A stretch of 42,393 nucleotides of DNA from Neisseria shayeganii 871. GTDB taxonomy: Bacteria; Pseudomonadota; Gammaproteobacteria; Burkholderiales; Neisseriaceae. The stretch lies in assembly GCF_000226875.1 (NCBI RefSeq), contig NZ_JH164926.1, positions 781,001-823,393 of the forward strand, read 5' to 3'. The translations under genes and the position numbers were made by a program. The notes under the pieces were generated by a model that worked only from the letters and a program-made list of their open reading frames with translations, was not told the origin of the DNA and did not search any database. This document shows positions 1 through 9,409 of the stretch, piece after piece (position 1 is the first letter of the stretch; every line of letters begins with the position of its first letter).

Positions 1-88
1 CGAATTTCTACAGTACACCTCTCGCCCGCCGTTTGGTGTAGAATTCGGCCCCTTGTCTGTTCAAACTGCTTCCCACTGCTCCCCCCTC

Positions 89-421
89 ATGAATCCCTTT
101 GCCCAAGCCCTTTCCGCCGCCCTCGGCCGCTGCATCGCCAGCAAAGAAATCAGCGAACACGGCCGCCGCATCGGCTTTCTCTACCGCGAAACGCCGGTGT
201 TCGAGCAAGACAGCGGTTGGCGCTTTTTCGCCGGCGACGAAAGCGACGAATACGCCGCCGACCCCGATAATTTCGCCGTCTGCAGCATGGCCGACATCAG
301 CGAACGCCATCCGGACATCCAGCCCCTGCTGCAGGAAGCAGAAGGCGCTTGGGAATGGAGCGAAGCCGAAAACGGCTTTGTTCCCGCCCCCGACTGGCAA
401 CCGCAATCATCCCGCCCGTAG
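89..421 (+). CDS. DUF2185 (Imm33-like) domain protein
   Basis: A 110-residue soluble protein. It contains the block CIASKEISEHGRRIGFLYRE followed by DSGWRFFAGDESDEY and PDNFAVCSMADI, which is the hallmark of the DUF2185 family, also described as the Imm33 immunity-like fold. The biochemical role of most chromosomal members is unknown. Some relatives are immunity proteins next to polymorphic toxins, but no toxin gene is visible here, so I do not infer that role. The ATG at 89 was chosen because conservation begins just after it; an in-frame TTG at 53 would add 12 residues. Neither start has a clear ribosome binding site. A possible -10 (TAGAAT, 39-44) lies upstream. The gene stands alone before ribH, with a DUS at 425-436 just after the stop. 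Confidence 0.8.
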   Translation: MNPFAQALSAALGRCIASKEISEHGRRIGFLYRETPVFEQDSGWRFFAGDESDEYAADPDNFAVCSMADISERHPDIQPLLQEAEGAWEWSEAENGFVPAPDWQPQSSRP

Positions 422-424
422 GCT

Positions 425-436
425 TTCAGGTAGCCT
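425..436. repeat. DNA uptake sequence, Eikenella dialect (first of ~35 copies)
   Basis: TTCAGGTAGCCT is the reverse complement of AGGCTACCTGAA, the DUS variant described for Eikenella. Other exact copies start near 1491, 1517, 3362, 4512, 4526, 5929, 6583, 9281, 10191, 10207, 12788, 14718, 16895, 17409, 17425, 18339, 18749, 20741, 21288, 23553, 24041, 25172, 26632, 27790, 27957, 28734, 32019, 32038, 33573, 35079, 35781, 36893, 41654 and 41671. One-mismatch copies lie near 4850, 12803, 16093, 21974, 22932, 24888, 28780, 30277, 31173, 31327, 35103, 38418 and 40288. In the Neisseriaceae, DUS are bound by the pilin ComP during transformation. Both orientations occur, and adjacent inverted pairs form hairpins. 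Confidence 0.95.
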
Positions 437-536
437 CACCGCCCTCCCTTTCATCCATCCGACAAACGGCGGCGATGCCGGGCGTCTCGAGTCCGGCACG
501 AGCCATCCACCCCATTTCCATTTGCAAGGAACCCGC

Positions 537-1004
537 ATGAACATCATTTCTCCCGACCACGACGGCACCAGCCTGCGCATCGGCATCGTACAAGCCCGCT
601 TCTCCAATGAAATCGGCAGCGCCATGCTGACCGTGTGCACCGAAAAACTCATCGCCCTCGGCGTGGCCGAAGCCGACATCACCGTGGCCACCGTGCCCGG
701 CGCCTTAGAAGTGCCTTTGGTGCTGCAAAACATGGCCGCTTCCGGCGATTACGACGCCCTCATTGCCTTGGGCGCCGTCATCCGCGGCGAAACCTACCAC
801 TTCGAGCTGGTTTCCAACGAATCGGGCGCCGGCGTGAGCCGGGTCGGCCTCGACTTCAACATCCCGATTGCCAACGCCATTCTCACCACCGAAAACGACG
901 AGCAGGCCCACGCACGCATCCGCGAAAAAGCCGACGATGCCGCGGTGGTGGCGGTGGAATGCGCCAATCTGGTCAACCGCCTGAGCCAAAACTTCCCCGC
1001 CTGA
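537..1004 (+). CDS. ribH: 6,7-dimethyl-8-ribityllumazine synthase
   Basis: Condenses 3,4-dihydroxy-2-butanone 4-phosphate with 5-amino-6-ribitylaminouracil to make lumazine, the direct precursor of riboflavin, in the cytoplasm. The 155-residue length is typical. Visible family motifs are RFSNEIGSAM near residue 21, VPGALEVP (53-60) and GAVIRGETYHFELV around 79-92, with His88 the expected proton-transfer residue. The ATG at 537 has a good ribosome binding site, AAGGA at 526-530. An open frame runs further upstream, but it overlaps the preceding gene and looks non-coding. nusB follows after 24 bases, a common ribH-nusB pairing. The other riboflavin gene here, ribA, is 25 kb away. Confidence 0.96.
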   Translation: MNIISPDHDGTSLRIGIVQARFSNEIGSAMLTVCTEKLIALGVAEADITVATVPGALEVPLVLQNMAASGDYDALIALGAVIRGETYHFELVSNESGAGVSRVGLDFNIPIANAILTTENDEQAHARIREKADDAAVVAVECANLVNRLSQNFPA

Positions 1005-1028
1005 TGCCCGCCCTGCCGAGGACACGTC

Positions 1029-1469
1029 ATGAAAACCAATAAAACCCCGCGCCGCCGCGCCCGCGAATACGTGGTGCAGGCGCTGTACCAAACCGCGCTC
1101 AACAGCAGCCCCGCGCCCGAAGCGGCCAAAAACATTCGCGAAAACGAACACTTCGCCAAAGCCGACGATGCCTTGTTTACCAACGTCTTCTTCGGCGCCC
1201 ATCAGGCACAGCGCGAACTGATGCAGACCATGCGTCCCCTGCTCGACCGCGACGAAAAAGACCTCAACCCCATCGAGCGCGCCGTGCTGCTGATGGCCGC
1301 CTACGAGCTGCGCGAGATGCCGGAAACGCCTTATCCGGTGATCATCAACGAAGCCATCGAAGTCACCAAAACCTTCGGCGGCACCGATAGCCACAAATTT
1401 ATCAACGGCATCCTCGACAAGCTGGCTGCCCAATGGCGTCCCAACGACCCCAAACGCCAGCAACGCTGA
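1029..1469 (+). CDS. nusB: Transcription antitermination factor NusB
   Basis: A 146-residue all-helical RNA-binding protein. With NusE (ribosomal protein S10) it binds the boxA element of rRNA leader transcripts and helps prevent premature termination. The N terminus RRRAREYVVQALYQ is the conserved RNA-binding helix, and the C-terminal half has the usual ERAVLLMAAYELRE and PYPVIINEAIEVTKTFGG segments, ending with FINGILDKLA. GAGGA at 1017-1021 supports the ATG at 1029. It probably forms a two-gene operon with ribH that ends in the DUS hairpin at 1490-1530. Confidence 0.96.
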   Translation: MKTNKTPRRRAREYVVQALYQTALNSSPAPEAAKNIRENEHFAKADDALFTNVFFGAHQAQRELMQTMRPLLDRDEKDLNPIERAVLLMAAYELREMPETPYPVIINEAIEVTKTFGGTDSHKFINGILDKLAAQWRPNDPKRQQR

Positions 1470-1489
1470 AAAACCATCCAACGCAACAA

Positions 1490-1532
1490 CAGGCTACCTG
1501 AAAGCGAACCCACGCTTTCAGGTAGCCTGTTT
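1490..1532 (+). terminator. DUS-pair hairpin terminator after nusB
   Basis: Two inverted DUS (1491-1502 and 1517-1528), extended by matching flanks, give a 17 bp stem (1490-1506 with 1513-1529) and a 6-base loop. A short T run follows (1530-1532). It lies 20 bases past the nusB stop. Confidence 0.7.
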
Positions 1533-1608
1533 CAACCTTCAACACCGACCATGGCTGGCCCCTTTAAGAAACACAAACCGCCCTTATCTGGCCAGCATCC
1601 CCGCAGAC

Positions 1609-1637
1609 TTGCCCCCGCCTTCGGTTTGGGCGACAAT
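1609..1637 (+). promoter_or_regulatory. Candidate sigma-70 promoter for erpA
   Basis: TTGCCC (1609-1614) and GACAAT (1632-1637) are separated by 17 bases, about 30 bases before the erpA start. The match is by eye and moderate; each hexamer has about two mismatches. Confidence 0.35.
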
Positions 1638-1667
1638 TCTGCACCCACACACTGAAAAGGAATCACC

Positions 1668-2012
1668 ATGTCCACCCCAGACGAAAGCCCCATCATCTTT
1701 ACCGAAAGCTGCTGCACCAAAGTGGCCGATTTGATTGCGGAAGAAAACAATCCCGATCTGAAACTGCGCGTTTTTGTGAACGGCGGCGGCTGTTCGGGTT
1801 TCCAATACGGATTCACTTTCGACGAAATCACCAACGACGACGACTTCCAAATTGAAAAAAACGGCCTGGTCTTTCTCATCGACCCCATGAGCTATCAATA
1901 TCTGGTGGGCGCGGAAATCGACTACACCGAAAGCCTGCACGGCTCGCAATTTGTCATCCGCAACCCGAATGCCGCCACCACTTGCGGCTGCGGCTCCTCA
2001 TTCTCGGTTTAA
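1668..2012 (+). CDS. erpA: Iron-sulfur cluster insertion protein ErpA
   Basis: A-type Fe-S carrier of 114 residues that delivers clusters to apo-enzymes, such as those of isoprenoid synthesis and respiration. The three cluster-ligand cysteines are present in their usual context: Cys42 in NGGGCSGFQYGF, and Cys106 and Cys108 in TTCGCGSSFSV at the C terminus. The central DPMSYQYLVGAEIDY segment is also typical. AAGGAA just upstream supports the ATG at 1668. The gene appears monocistronic, with a candidate promoter at 1609 and a strong hairpin at 2026-2062. IscA is very similar, but the Neisseria-like sequence and the lack of other isc genes favour ErpA. Confidence 0.92.
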   Translation: MSTPDESPIIFTESCCTKVADLIAEENNPDLKLRVFVNGGGCSGFQYGFTFDEITNDDDFQIEKNGLVFLIDPMSYQYLVGAEIDYTESLHGSQFVIRNPNAATTCGCGSSFSV

Positions 2013-2025
2013 GCCCAATACGACA

Positions 2026-2062
2026 AAAACCGCTTATCTGAAACGATCAGATAAGCGGTTTT
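2026..2062. terminator. Bidirectional intrinsic terminator, erpA / DUF58 gene
   Basis: A 16 bp perfect stem (2026-2041 with 2047-2062) and a 5-base loop. It starts with AAAA and ends with TTTT, so it can act on both strands. It separates the convergent genes erpA and the DUF58 gene and is unrelated to the DUS. Confidence 0.85.
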
Positions 2063-2088
2063 CTATATCGCCAAAACACAGCAGCAGG

Positions 2089-3444
2089 CTACCAGGCCTG
2101 ACGCCGTTTCAGCTGCAAATAGCGGTTGATCAACTCGGTGCTCAGCTGGCTGGGCAGCACATGCACGGCGTGGATGCGGGCGATGTCGAATTTTCGGATT
2201 GCTTCGGCCGTGTGCCGCTCATACTGCAAGGCACCCAGATAAGATAAAGCGTCTTCTTCAACCCGCAACGGGGTGCGGCGGACCTGCTCCGGCGCCTGCG
2301 GGCGCAGACCGCCGAACAACACCATATGGTGTTTGCGCAGGCGTTGGATGTGCTGCATCAAATGCCGGTCGTCATCATGATTGAGGTGGGAAAGCACCAC
2401 CACCAAAGCACGGCGCTTCTGCTTTTGCAGCAACAGATTGACCGCGTTTTCAAAATCGGCCGCCTGCTGGGAAGGCTCGATGTCGAACACGCCCTGCACC
2501 AAACGCCCCAGCTGCTCCATGCCTTTGTGCGGCGGCACAAAACGGCTCTCGGCATGGGCAAAAGTGAGCAGGCCGACTGCATCCCCGTGCTTCAGCGCGG
2601 TGTAGGAGAGCAGCAGCATGGCCTGCAGGGCATGGTCGAAATGGCTTTTGCCTTCCATCTGCAAGCGCATATTGCGCCCGCAATCGAGCAGGAAAATCAG
2701 CTGCTGGTCTTGTTCGTCCTGATAAGTGCGCACAATCGGCCGGCTCATACGGGAGGTGGCTTTCCAGTCGATGTTGCGGATGTCGTCGCCGTCTTGGTAA
2801 TCGCGCAGTTGGTGGAAGTCCTGCCCCAAACCGCGGCGCGGCAGTTTTTTCACCCCCACCAGATTCAGCCAGCGCTGCAGGCCGATCAAATCGGCGCCGA
2901 GAATACGGCTGAAATCAGGCAACACGGCGGCTTTGGCCGATTCGGGATCGGCCACCTGCCGGCGGTATTTGCGCTGCCACAAACCCAAAGGGCTGTTCAG
3001 CCAATACTCCACGCCCTGAAAAACGGCATGGCCGCGCCGGCGCGGGGTGAGATGGTAACGCACGGTGCTGATGCGGCCGGGCAAAGTGTCCAACACCAAT
3101 TCGGGCGTATCGGTGTCCCAATCGGGCGGAAACAGATCGGCCAACAGCAGGTTTTGCGGCCGCCGCCACAGACCCTTTTCCGGCGGAATGAAGCTGATTT
3201 CCACCGTGTGCGGACGGCCTTGGATAAACTGATGCGGCAGCTGGCGCTCAATCACGGGGGCGGGATGGCGGCGGCCCATGAAAGCGTCGGCCAGCGCGGC
3301 CAAGGCCAACAACCCGCCGCCGATGCCGCAGCCGCGGGCCAGCCAGCGGCCCGCGTCTTGGTTCAGGTAGCCTAAAATCACGCCGGCCACGGCCACCGCC
3401 GCCAAGGCGGCCGCCAGCGCCACCAGCAGTTTGGAAGGTCTCAT
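2089..3444 (-). CDS. DUF58 domain membrane protein
   Basis: 451 residues. Two hydrophobic segments lie at about 5-25 and 37-56, followed by a large cytoplasmic or periplasmic region. The DUF58 core is clear: RRGLGQDFHQLRDYQDGD near 204-220, then DIRNIDWKATSR (221-232), and a von Willebrand A-like strand ending in FLLDCGRNM (251-259). That last motif stands where a metal site (DxSxS) would be, but it is only partly conserved. DUF58 proteins are almost always encoded beside a MoxR ATPase, as here (9 bases between genes), and are thought to be its partner. A DUS at 3362-3373 is translated as part of GYLNQ in the first membrane segment. It is the last gene of the six-gene minus-strand cluster. 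Specific function unknown. Confidence 0.9.
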   Translation of the reverse strand: MRPSKLLVALAAALAAVAVAGVILGYLNQDAGRWLARGCGIGGGLLALAALADAFMGRRHPAPVIERQLPHQFIQGRPHTVEISFIPPEKGLWRRPQNLLLADLFPPDWDTDTPELVLDTLPGRISTVRYHLTPRRRGHAVFQGVEYWLNSPLGLWQRKYRRQVADPESAKAAVLPDFSRILGADLIGLQRWLNLVGVKKLPRRGLGQDFHQLRDYQDGDDIRNIDWKATSRMSRPIVRTYQDEQDQQLIFLLDCGRNMRLQMEGKSHFDHALQAMLLLSYTALKHGDAVGLLTFAHAESRFVPPHKGMEQLGRLVQGVFDIEPSQQAADFENAVNLLLQKQKRRALVVVLSHLNHDDDRHLMQHIQRLRKHHMVLFGGLRPQAPEQVRRTPLRVEEDALSYLGALQYERHTAEAIRKFDIARIHAVHVLPSQLSTELINRYLQLKRRQAW

Positions 3445-3453
3445 CGGCGGGCC

Positions 3454-4458
<1,005 letters not shown>

Positions 4459-4510
4459 CGAGTCATCCTTTTTGAAAATCCAATCATCACATTCATCACA
4501 GGGGCGGGCT

Positions 4511-4540
4511 TTTCAGGTAGCCTGCAGGCTACCTGAAAAG
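4511..4540. terminator. Perfect DUS palindrome hairpin inside the MoxR cluster
   Basis: Inverted DUS at 4512-4523 and 4526-4537 meet almost head to head and form a nearly loopless perfect palindrome between the DUF4350 stop and the moxR start. It could attenuate transcription from the upstream four genes into moxR-DUF58. Confidence 0.5.
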
Positions 4541-4554
4541 CGTTTACCGGCTCG

Positions 4555-5904
4555 TTAATACCAAGACTGCGGCAGATGGCGCATGATCCGTTGGTGGCTG
4601 TCGAGCATGGCCAGCCATTCGGCACGGCTGACGCGCTCGGGCAGTTTTTTTAGCCACGGTTCCACCACTTTCGGCGGCAGCTGAGTTTGGCGGCACAACA
4701 GCGCCACTTGGCTGTGCAGCGGCATCTTCTGCCAGCCGGGGTGGCGGCGGTGGAGCTGGGTAAGCAGCTCACGCTGCAAGTCTTTCAAAATCGCCTCGCG
4801 CGACAAATGGCGGCTGAGGAAGCGGCCTTGTGCCAGCAGATGCTGATTCAGGTAGCGTTCCGGCGCCGGCGGCAAGATGCGCACCACGCCGACGCGGGCC
4901 GCAATCCGCCACAACAGCACGCCGCCCATCAGCAACAGCAGCAATACCGCTGCCGGCTGCGCCAGCAACAGCTTCAGCCATATCGGCTGGTGCAGCGGCG
5001 GCTGGGCGCTGCGCAAACGCTGCACTAGCCACACTTTATCCGCATCCTCCGCCAGATAGGCGGCCAAATAAGCGTGGTCATACAGATTGAGGCTGGCTTC
5101 GTCCCACATCGGCACTTGCGGGTTTTCCAGCCAATCCAAGTCACTGCTCAGCACCACGCTGCCGTTACCGTGGCGCAAGGCCACCAGCTGCGAACCGTTT
5201 TGCGACTCTCCCCGAAACCAAACCGAGCTGTTTTGCTGCGGCACATAGCGGGTGCCGTCCCAATCGTTTTCACTCGGCAAAACGTGCAGCGTGCCGCCCT
5301 CGGGCAGACGGATGCGGTTAAGGCGGTAACTGCAGGAACGGATTTCGAGGCGCTGGGTTTGCTCATCCATGGCATCGCGCGCCACCGCGCGGGCTGCTTC
5401 CAAGCGCCGCTGCATATCGGCACGGCAGGCCGGCTCGATCGCCACCCGCTGTTTGTCGCTGTCTTCCTGCTCCAGCTCCTGCCCGGCTTGCGCTTTCACG
5501 CGCAGGCTGTCGGTCAGCACGCGGGCGAAATGGTCGGCATCCCCGGTATCGGTTTCGTAGTGGCGCAGGCGCAAGACCACGTGGTTGCCGCGCGCCACCC
5601 AAGCCAGCAGGTCTTGCGCATCTTCGCGGGTGCCCAAATCGTGCTGCGCCACCACCATCAGCTGGTTGTCGCCGTAGGCTTTGCTCCAGCCGGTCAGCAC
5701 CCTGGCCGACTCCACCTCCAGCTCGGAATCGTAAGCCTGCAACAGCCGCTTGAGGCCGTAAAACGAGCCCTCTTTCACCGCCGCCTGTTGATCCATTTCC
5801 TTCCAGTCGCGCCGGCTTTCGGTCACCAGATTGGCCGCCACCAACGCCGCGCCGGCCAGCAACACCAACAACAGCCCCAATCCTATTTTTTTCGCCCGGC
5901 TCAT
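4555..5904 (-). CDS. DUF4350 domain membrane protein
   Basis: 449 residues. One membrane segment lies at the N terminus (about 8-25), and a second near 312-335 is rich in leucine and alanine. The long region between contains the DUF4350 type of fold, with the segment GSFYGLKRLLQAYDSELEVE near residue 47 and VALRHGNGSVVLSSDLDWLENP further on, resembling GATase-like domains of this family. The C-terminal 110 residues are basic and helical. No enzymatic residues can be assigned. Its start overlaps the stop of the preceding DUF4129-type gene by 4 bases (ATGA), showing translational coupling. A degenerate DUS at about 4850 is read as RYLNQ. Confidence 0.82.
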   Translation of the reverse strand: MSRAKKIGLGLLLVLLAGAALVAANLVTESRRDWKEMDQQAAVKEGSFYGLKRLLQAYDSELEVESARVLTGWSKAYGDNQLMVVAQHDLGTREDAQDLLAWVARGNHVVLRLRHYETDTGDADHFARVLTDSLRVKAQAGQELEQEDSDKQRVAIEPACRADMQRRLEAARAVARDAMDEQTQRLEIRSCSYRLNRIRLPEGGTLHVLPSENDWDGTRYVPQQNSSVWFRGESQNGSQLVALRHGNGSVVLSSDLDWLENPQVPMWDEASLNLYDHAYLAAYLAEDADKVWLVQRLRSAQPPLHQPIWLKLLLAQPAAVLLLLLMGGVLLWRIAARVGVVRILPPAPERYLNQHLLAQGRFLSRHLSREAILKDLQRELLTQLHRRHPGWQKMPLHSQVALLCRQTQLPPKVVEPWLKKLPERVSRAEWLAMLDSHQRIMRHLPQSWY

Positions 5905-7442
5905 GCGCCCCCTTTCCCTGCCGCCGGCAGGCTACCTGAAAGCGGCGCGCGCCCCAATACTGCGCGGTATTGCCGGCACAATTCGTGCACGGTTTCGCGC
6001 GCCGGCTGACGGTGGGCATAAGCCAGCGCCACCCAATTGTCGGTAAGCAGCCGCCAGTAATCCAGCAACTGCGGCTGGCGCTGGCGCACCCTTTTGAGCA
6101 CCTGGCCTTCGGTGTCGCTCGCCCGCAGCGGCAGGCCGTAGCGGTAGCCCACTTGGGAGAGGCTGGCGCGATACAGCAGGCTCAACGCCGCACGCGGGTC
6201 GCGCTCGTATTCGGCCAACACCGCCGCAGCCACATCGTCCGGCAGGCTTTCCGGCGTAATCTTCATGCCGAACAGGGTTTCCGGCACTTCCTCGCCGCCG
6301 TGCCGATAGAAACCGCCGTTTTCGCGATACCAGCGCAGCAGCAACCACAGCACCACGGCCAACAGCAACCCCACCAGGGCATACATCACCGCATTAAACC
6401 AGGCCGGCGCTTGCCGGCCCGGCTGCTTGTCCCAAGACAAAGACGGCGGACGGCCGCTGCTTTTATCGCAACTGCGCCAGCAATATTCGGTTTCCTCGCC
6501 GATATGCGGAAACGGCGGCCGGTTCAACACCTGCTCGCGCACCTGCTCCACCTGCTGCCGGTCGGGCAGGTTTTTCGCTTCCAGGCTACCTGAAAAGCCG
6601 ATGCCCAACAGCACCGCCAGCAACACGCCCCACAAAGCCGAACGCGATCCGGCCAGCCGCTCTTGGATTTTGCGCGCCGCCAAGCGGATGTCCCAGCCTT
6701 CGGCACGGGTACGGGTGTTCAGATACAGCGTAAAGCCGCAGGCGGTAAACAGCGGGCCCCAAAAGCAGAGCAACAGCGCATAAGCCGCGTTGAGCACATG
6801 GGCGAACAGGCGGCCTTCGTCCTGATCAAACATCCGCTCCAACTCCTCCAAAGTGGCCATGGCGCGCAGATTGCTGAAAGGATGGCCCACCACGTTTTCG
6901 GCCGGGTTGTCGAACCACAGCCAAAACACCGCCACTAACAGCCCGTAGGCCACAATCATTTCGAAATGGATGCCGAAAAAGCCCAGCCAGGCCGCAGACG
7001 CCCCGCTCTGGCGCGACAATTCATTGCAGCGCCGCTGGTGCGCCTTACCGCTCAAACCCTCCAACATGGTCACCGGCAGCACCAGCGTACGGCGGAAACT
7101 GAGCCGCCGCCAAGTCAGATCGCCCAACAGTCGCGGGCGGAACAGCCGTTTCCAACCCAAGCGCACGCATTCGCGGTAAGACGGCGGCGCCTCAAACACC
7201 TGCTGCGACATCACGGCCAAAATCGGCCCTTCAAACAGCGGCTTCAGCCACCAAATCAGCACACCGGCCAGGAACGGGTTTTGCCACAACACGGCCGTCA
7301 ACACCAAATAAAGCGGCAGCGAAAAGGTGGCCCACAAACCCATATACAGAAACGGACGTTCCTGAAACAGGCGCGTGCCCAAATCTAAGGCTTCCCAATT
7401 GCTGCGCGGGCGGAAATTGAGGCGGGCTTCCCAAATATTCAT
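5901..7442 (-). CDS. DUF4129-type multi-pass membrane protein
   Basis: 513 residues starting at MNIWEARLNFRPRSNWEALDLG. The ATG at 7442 overlaps the SpoIIM-like stop by 4 bases; an upstream in-frame extension would run through that gene and is not favoured. The N-terminal half has several hydrophobic segments (roughly 30-80, 150-180, 215-245 and 275-295). A loop with two cysteines follows, then another membrane helix near 360-380, and a C-terminal soluble domain of DUF4129 type (PDDVAAAVLAEYERDPRAALSLLYRASL and on). DUF4129 proteins are widespread neighbours of MoxR and DUF58 genes. DUS copies lie inside the gene at 6583 and 5929. Family assignment of the C-terminal domain rests on context and the pattern of helices. 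Confidence 0.75.
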   Translation of the reverse strand: MNIWEARLNFRPRSNWEALDLGTRLFQERPFLYMGLWATFSLPLYLVLTAVLWQNPFLAGVLIWWLKPLFEGPILAVMSQQVFEAPPSYRECVRLGWKRLFRPRLLGDLTWRRLSFRRTLVLPVTMLEGLSGKAHQRRCNELSRQSGASAAWLGFFGIHFEMIVAYGLLVAVFWLWFDNPAENVVGHPFSNLRAMATLEELERMFDQDEGRLFAHVLNAAYALLLCFWGPLFTACGFTLYLNTRTRAEGWDIRLAARKIQERLAGSRSALWGVLLAVLLGIGFSGSLEAKNLPDRQQVEQVREQVLNRPPFPHIGEETEYCWRSCDKSSGRPPSLSWDKQPGRQAPAWFNAVMYALVGLLLAVVLWLLLRWYRENGGFYRHGGEEVPETLFGMKITPESLPDDVAAAVLAEYERDPRAALSLLYRASLSQVGYRYGLPLRASDTEGQVLKRVRQRQPQLLDYWRLLTDNWVALAYAHRQPARETVHELCRQYRAVLGRAPLSGSLPAAGKGGA

Positions 7443-8431
7443 GCCGCACCTCCCGCCCCTTTGCGGCCGGCAAACAGCAGGTAAGCATACACCAAGAGCC
7501 ACAAGACGGCCGCCACCGCATATTTCAGCCACATCGGAATACTGGTGAGCGGCGACCAGAATCCTTCAATCAAGGCCGCAATAAACAGCATCAAAAACGC
7601 TCCGTTCATCAGCATCACCGCCTGTTTGCCCTGAATGCGCAAGGCATCGCGGCGCGACAAGCCTTGCGGCCTCAACAAGGCCGCACCCAAGCGCAAACCG
7701 CCGGCAGCGGCCAGCACAATACCGGTCAATTCAAACGCGCCGTGGGCGCCGACAAACGAAAAAAAGGCCGGCCCGGCGGGCTGATGCACCATATAGCCCA
7801 TCGCCCCGCCGATCACCCAGCCGTTGAATACCGTCACATACACCGTGCCCAAACCGAACAAAATGCCGCTGCCGAAGCTCTGAAAGGCAATGCTGATGTT
7901 GTTCCACACATAATAGGCAAACATGACCCAATTTTGCCAAGCCTCGCGGTTGGTGCGGTCCTCATACTGCTGGCGCATTTCTTCATAAGCTTCGGCCAAA
8001 CCTTCGCCGCCGCCCAAGCCGGCCACTTTATCGCTGCTCTCGGGCAGAAAGGCCACCAGCAGAAACGCCGCCATCAGCGGCACATAAAACAAAGCATGCG
8101 CCAACCACACCAGCTTCTTCTCGGCCCGCACCGCCTGCGGGAAATCGCGCCGCACAAAAGCGGAAAAACGGGCGGCCAGCGACGTTTTCTGGCTGCTGTA
8201 CAAAACCTGATGCGCCCGTTCGCACAAATACTGCAAATAGTCGGTCAGGCCGCCGGAGTAATGACGGTCGTTCGCCAGCGCCAGATGGTGGCAGACGGTG
8301 CGGTAATCCTGCATAAAAGCCGTGATTTTAGCCGGCGCCGGGGTGACGCGTTTACTCTCGAATTGCTGCAAATCCTGCTCGAAAGCCTGCCAAAACGGAC
8401 GGTGTTGCTCTTCGAAAAACAACTGTCTCAC
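7439..8431 (-). CDS. Stage II sporulation protein M (SpoIIM/DUF95)-like membrane protein
   Basis: 330 residues. A charged helical N-terminal region of about 100 residues precedes several membrane helices. The SpoIIM signature is visible in VWNNISIAFQSFGSGILFGLG and HGAFELTGIVLAAAGGLRLG. In Bacillus SpoIIM helps engulfment during sporulation, but this bacterium does not sporulate, and SpoIIM-like proteins beside RDD, MoxR and DUF58 genes are common in non-sporulating bacteria. Four-base ATGA overlaps link it to both the RDD gene upstream and the DUF4129-type gene downstream, so these are almost certainly one transcript. Function in this setting is unknown. Confidence 0.88.
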   Translation of the reverse strand: MRQLFFEEQHRPFWQAFEQDLQQFESKRVTPAPAKITAFMQDYRTVCHHLALANDRHYSGGLTDYLQYLCERAHQVLYSSQKTSLAARFSAFVRRDFPQAVRAEKKLVWLAHALFYVPLMAAFLLVAFLPESSDKVAGLGGGEGLAEAYEEMRQQYEDRTNREAWQNWVMFAYYVWNNISIAFQSFGSGILFGLGTVYVTVFNGWVIGGAMGYMVHQPAGPAFFSFVGAHGAFELTGIVLAAAGGLRLGAALLRPQGLSRRDALRIQGKQAVMLMNGAFLMLFIAALIEGFWSPLTSIPMWLKYAVAAVLWLLVYAYLLFAGRKGAGGAA

Positions 8432-9180
8432 ACCGCATCCTTTCTTTCTTCACCGGCATAATATTTGGCCAAACCCAACAACAGGCGCTCGGCATCGGCC
8501 TCTTCGCGGCCGAAAATCGACAGGGCCATCATCTGTGCCAACTCCTCGGTGCGCGCACGGGTAAGGAAACGGCGGCGCTCCACAAAGCTCAATACGGCCT
8601 GCTGCTCTTCGCGGGCCAGCGCCACCGGAGGCGGTAGCGCCTCTACTTCGCCCAAATCCAGCCGCTCGATTTTGCCGCGGGTTTTGTCCACATACACCAC
8701 CACGGTGGAAGCCAATAAATCGCCCAAACGACGGCCGTGCGGATTGCTCAGCGCCACCGTCATGCCCACGCCGTAGAAAAAAGGCAGCGCGTCAAACAGG
8801 CGTAACAGATTGCGCAACAGCGAGGCCGACCAGCTCACTTGGGTGCCGTTGTCGTTGACCACTTTCAAACCGAAGATTTTTTTACCCGGCGTCTGCCCGT
8901 TCCACATCACTTCAAACAACACGGAATACAGCCAGGTTACAAAAAACAGGTTCAGCAGCATGAAAAAAATAAATATATGCTGTCCTGTCTCGGTGAAGCC
9001 CAACATCGAAACCAAAAAAGAAGTGGAAACCACAAACCACAGCACACGGATCAGCAAATCCACCGCATAGGCGCGGGCGCGGGCAAACACAGATGCCGGC
9101 CGCAGATAGATGTCCACCGCCTCCGGCGTTTCCACCTTCAGCAAAGTATCTAAACGGTGATGGGAAGAAAATTCAGACAT
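8428..9180 (-). CDS. RDD-family membrane protein
   Basis: 250 residues. The RDD motif is visible in ARARAYAVDLLIR (about 33-45), inside the first membrane helix. Two further helices follow near 45-80, and NGQTPGKKIFGLKVVNDNGT is the typical RDD loop. The C-terminal third is soluble and helical. RDD proteins are proposed transporters or channels (some act in sodium/proton exchange), but the substrate is not predictable. It is the first gene of the six-gene minus-strand cluster and overlaps the SpoIIM-like gene by 4 bases. The 160 bp upstream should hold the cluster promoter, divergent from the Mip-like gene. Confidence 0.88.
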   Translation of the reverse strand: MSEFSSHHRLDTLLKVETPEAVDIYLRPASVFARARAYAVDLLIRVLWFVVSTSFLVSMLGFTETGQHIFIFFMLLNLFFVTWLYSVLFEVMWNGQTPGKKIFGLKVVNDNGTQVSWSASLLRNLLRLFDALPFFYGVGMTVALSNPHGRRLGDLLASTVVVYVDKTRGKIERLDLGEVEALPPPVALAREEQQAVLSFVERRRFLTRARTEELAQMMALSIFGREEADAERLLLGLAKYYAGEERKDAV

Positions 9181-9343
9181 GGGGCGCGTTTTTCGTCAAC
9201 ACAGTGGCAAAACAAAGCGGGCAAACGGCGTGCACTTTGCACCAAAGCCGAAGATTTGACAAGCCCGCCGCGCCCGCTGCAGGCTACCTGAAAACCCGCC
9301 CGGCCTCGCCATGCAGGCAAAACCTTAATTCGGGTAAAACCAT

Positions 9344-9373
9344 TTGAAAAAGCCGCGGCAACTGTGCTGTAAT
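9344..9373 (+). promoter_or_regulatory. Candidate promoter for the Mip/FkpA-like gene
   Basis: TTGAAA (9344-9349) and TGTAAT (9368-9373) are separated by 18 bases, with TG one base before the -10 (extended -10). The predicted transcript would start about 30 bases before the ATG at 9410. Confidence 0.5.
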
Positions 9374-9409
9374 CGCGATCTTTACATTTCAGCCTTTACA
9401 GGACAGTTC

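Noticed and set aside
99..536. Long upstream extension of ribH
   Set aside because: It overlaps the DUF2185 gene in another frame, and the RibH family starts at the ATG at 537, which has a good AAGGA.
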